A stretch of 64,000 nucleotides of DNA. It comes from Xenophilus sp. Marseille-Q4582. Lineage in GTDB: Bacteria > Pseudomonadota > Gammaproteobacteria > Burkholderiales > Burkholderiaceae_C. The DNA is taken from positions 1,041,151 through 1,105,150 of the forward strand of contig NZ_CAKAKO010000002.1 of the NCBI RefSeq assembly GCF_916700565.1, read 5' to 3'. Shown piece after piece: positions 62,135-64,000 of the stretch (within the stretch, counting starts at the first letter, position 1; each line of letters starts with the position of its first letter). The notes beneath the pieces are model-generated. The model made no database searches. It had not been told where the DNA came from and was given only the letters and a program-made list of their open reading frames with translations. The translations under genes and the position numbers were made by a program.

Positions 62135-63133
62135 ATGACCCTTTCCCGCCGTCGCCTGATGGCCGCCGTGCCCGCCGCTGCCGTGGCCGGCCTCTCTTCC
62201 GGCATCGCCGTGCCCGCCTTCGCGCAGGACAACTGGCCCGCCAAGCCCGTGCGCCTGATCGTGCCCTTCCCGCCCGGGGGCGGCACCGACATCCTGTCGC
62301 GCCTGATCGCCACCCAGCTCGCCGAGGCCACGAAGTGGACCGTGGTGCCCGACAACCGCGCCGGCGCGGGCGGCACCATCGGCATCGCCGAGGCGGCGCG
62401 CGCCCAGCCCACGGGCTACGACCTGGTGATGGGCCAGAAGGACAACATGGTCGTCGCGCCCTGGCTTTACAAGAAGCTGAGCTACGACCCGGTGAAGGAC
62501 TTCGTGGCCGTCGCGCACGTGGCCTACACGCCGGTGGTCATCGTCACGCGCACCGAATCGAAGTTCAAGACGCTCAAGGATGTGGTGGAAGCCGCCAAGG
62601 CCGCGCCCGACAGCGTGACCTACGGCTCGCCCGGCAACGGCACCACCATCCACCTGGCCGGAGAGATCTTCAACAGCACGGCCGGCATCAAGATGCGCCA
62701 CGTGCCCTACAAGGGCAGCAACCCGGCCATGATGGACGTGCTGGCCGGCAACGTGGACCTGATGGTGTCCTCGCTGCCTTCGGCCATCGGCCAGCTCAAG
62801 TCCGGCAAGCTGCGGGCGCTGGCCGTCACCTCGGCCCGGCGCAGCACTTCCATGCCCGACATCCCCACCGTGGCCGAACAGGGCTTCGGCAAGGATTTCG
62901 ACGTCAGCACCTGGTACGGCATCTTCGCGCCCGCGGGCACCCCGGCGGCCGTGGTCAACCGCGTGAACGCCGAGGTGAACAAGCTGCTGGCGCGCGCCGA
63001 CGTGCAGGCCGCCATCCATGAGCAGGGCGCCGAGTTCCAGGCCCTGAGCACCGAAGCCTTCGGCACGCTGCTCAGGACCGACGTGCAGAAGTGGAAGGGC
63101 ATCGTCCAGGCCTCGGGCGCGACCATCGAGTGA
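62135..63133 (+). CDS. Bug-family periplasmic solute receptor with twin-arginine-like signal
   Basis: The 332-residue receptor has family blocks [60 protein letters not shown] and DVSTWYGIFAPAGTPAAVVN. Its signal starts MTLSRRRLMAAVPAAAVAG and ends in VPAFA before QDNWPAKP; SRRRLM resembles the Tat motif SRRxFLK. ATG 62135 has AAGG upstream, and the longer frame lies in the intergenic region. No TctAB genes nearby. Confidence 0.88.
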   Translation: MTLSRRRLMAAVPAAAVAGLSSGIAVPAFAQDNWPAKPVRLIVPFPPGGGTDILSRLIATQLAEATKWTVVPDNRAGAGGTIGIAEAARAQPTGYDLVMGQKDNMVVAPWLYKKLSYDPVKDFVAVAHVAYTPVVIVTRTESKFKTLKDVVEAAKAAPDSVTYGSPGNGTTIHLAGEIFNSTAGIKMRHVPYKGSNPAMMDVLAGNVDLMVSSLPSAIGQLKSGKLRALAVTSARRSTSMPDIPTVAEQGFGKDFDVSTWYGIFAPAGTPAAVVNRVNAEVNKLLARADVQAAIHEQGAEFQALSTEAFGTLLRTDVQKWKGIVQASGATIE

Positions 63134-63229
63134 CGAGACCCTGCGCCGTGGACCGGGCGGTGCCGGCCAGGGCGCGAGGCGCACGCCGGCGGGCCGCCGC
63201 CGCCGCCGGGGCAGGCCACCCGGGTGTGG

Positions 63230-64000
63230 TCAGAGAAAGCGTTCGAGGGCCGCGTCGAACGCCAGCGGGTCCATGCCCAGATGGCCCGCAGGGAAACCCT
63301 CCGTGATCAGGTTCAGCTTCGGGTAGTTGCGCGCGCGCAGCCGCAGGCCGAAGTTCTGCACCGCCTGCTGGTTGCTCGGTGCCGAGCTGCCATGGGTGAG
63401 GTACAGCGTGGCGGGGATGCCGGTCTCGGCCCGGCGCGCGTACACGCGCTCTTCCAGCGCATCGATCGCCGAGCCGTAGTTGCTGTGGAAGGCGCCGTCC
63501 GAGGACAGGTAGTGGCTGAACTGCGGCGGGCCGTCCAGCGCTTCGAGCAGCATCGCGATCACCACGAAGGAGCCGCCGAGCGACAGGCCCGACAGCATGC
63601 GCACCGCGGGGTCGGCGGCGTAGCGCGATTCCACCTGCGGCACCAGCTCCTCCACCAGGAACGCATGGTAGGCCTGCGCACCCGGCAGGTCGTAGTCGAT
63701 GCCGCGCCGGGCGGTGTTGCCGATGCCGACCAGGATCGCCTCCTTGCCGGCCGCCGTCAGCAACGAGCGGAAGTTCTGGAAGCGCGTCTGCCCCTGCACG
63801 TACACCGCGTCCGCGTCCGTGACGTAGATTGTCGGGAAGAGGCGCTCATCGCCGGCGGCAACGGCAGGCAGGTACACCTCGATGGGGTAGGTCGTGCCGT
63901 TCGCGCGGGCGGCGAGGTCGAAGCGCTCGGTGCGTCCTGCGCCCGGGGCCGGCGGCGGTGCGGGAGGCGGCGGTGGGGGCGGCGTGCCGCCTCCCGCACC
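63230..64000 (-). CDS. Alpha/beta hydrolase (esterase-like), 5' end outside window
   Basis: The frame is open to the window edge, so the N-terminus (probably a lipoprotein or secreted signal) is missing. The visible part starts GAGGGTPPPPPPPAPPPAPG, a Pro linker, and continues into an alpha/beta hydrolase of the Fes/IroE esterase type: YPIEVYLPAVAAGDERLFPT, the nucleophile elbow LSGLSLGGSFV and the C-terminal GHLGM with the catalytic His. The substrate could be a siderophore or another ester. It converges with the Bug receptor gene. Confidence 0.8.
   Translation of the reverse strand, partial: GAGGGTPPPPPPPAPPPAPGAGRTERFDLAARANGTTYPIEVYLPAVAAGDERLFPTIYVTDADAVYVQGQTRFQNFRSLLTAAGKEAILVGIGNTARRGIDYDLPGAQAYHAFLVEELVPQVESRYAADPAVRMLSGLSLGGSFVVIAMLLEALDGPPQFSHYLSSDGAFHSNYGSAIDALEERVYARRAETGIPATLYLTHGSSAPSNQQAVQNFGLRLRARNYPKLNLITEGFPAGHLGMDPLAFDAALERFL

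Noticed and set aside
1..64000. CRISPR arrays, defence systems, prophage genes
   Set aside because: No regularly spaced repeats and no recognisable cas, toxin-antitoxin, restriction or phage structural genes were seen; the only clear mobile element is the IS5-family copy.

Overview
The window is GC-rich chromosomal DNA of a Gram-negative betaproteobacterium, most likely a member of the Comamonadaceae (Burkholderiales). This rests on an Omp32-type porin, three Bug-type solute receptors without transporter partners, two branched-chain-type ABC clusters with acyl-CoA ligases, and small families typical of the group (DUF1840, SlyX, OhrR/Ohr, a D/L-tetronate pathway). Names are inferred from sequence motifs and gene order alone; no database search was run.

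Layout. At 1-759 the end of a ClpP-like serine protease gene looks compositionally different and may be the edge of an island. At 1.0-10.9 kb lie housekeeping and envelope genes: cyclopropane fatty acid synthase, DUF1840, a Bug receptor with a small coupled ORF, a TerC/CBS membrane protein, UppP, a porin, a second Bug receptor, a nitrobindin-like protein and SlyX. At 10.9-19.3 kb a minus-strand operon encodes an acyl-CoA synthetase, a complete LivGHMKF-type importer and a PaaK-like protein with no canonical P-loop; a Crp/Fnr regulator is divergent. At 20.2-21.9 kb an MGDG-synthase-like glycosyltransferase is translationally coupled to a small membrane protein. At 22.0-26.3 kb there is a frameshifted acyl-CoA ligase, a substrate-binding protein and an MDR oxidoreductase. 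At 26.5-31.5 kb a TetR regulator leads a tripartite efflux operon (MFS, membrane fusion protein, outer-membrane factor), followed by a long imperfect inverted repeat that resembles a MITE.

At 31.7-42.7 kb are RluF-like, PAP2 and AqpZ genes, an orphan iron-type binding protein, HtpG with a sigma-32-like promoter lying on a terminator-like hairpin, a glycine-rich lipoprotein, SrkA, DUF2855, an ohrR-ohr-DUF1304 run with a near-perfect OhrR box, and a crotonase. At 42.9-50.3 kb is a tetronate (L-threonate/D-erythronate type) catabolic cluster: FadR-type regulator, GntP permease, LtnD, OtnK, OtnC and OtnI. An intact 1321-bp IS5-family element with a CTAA duplication sits between the regulator and the operon. 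At 50.4-54.2 kb are a 3-hydroxybutyryl-CoA dehydrogenase, a beta-propeller lipoprotein and an AraC regulator. At 54.3-61.8 kb a second LivHMGF/acyl-CoA ligase/LivK cluster is interrupted by about 590 bp of apparently non-coding, hairpin-rich DNA. The window ends with a third Bug receptor, with a possible Tat signal, and a 5'-truncated alpha/beta hydrolase.

Overall the region is devoted to uptake and CoA activation of organic acids plus envelope and stress functions. I did not find a clearly new multi-gene system. The least explained items are the 31.5-kb inverted repeat, the dispersed intergenic repeats, the glycosyltransferase/membrane-protein pair, and the PaaK-like protein without a P-loop.
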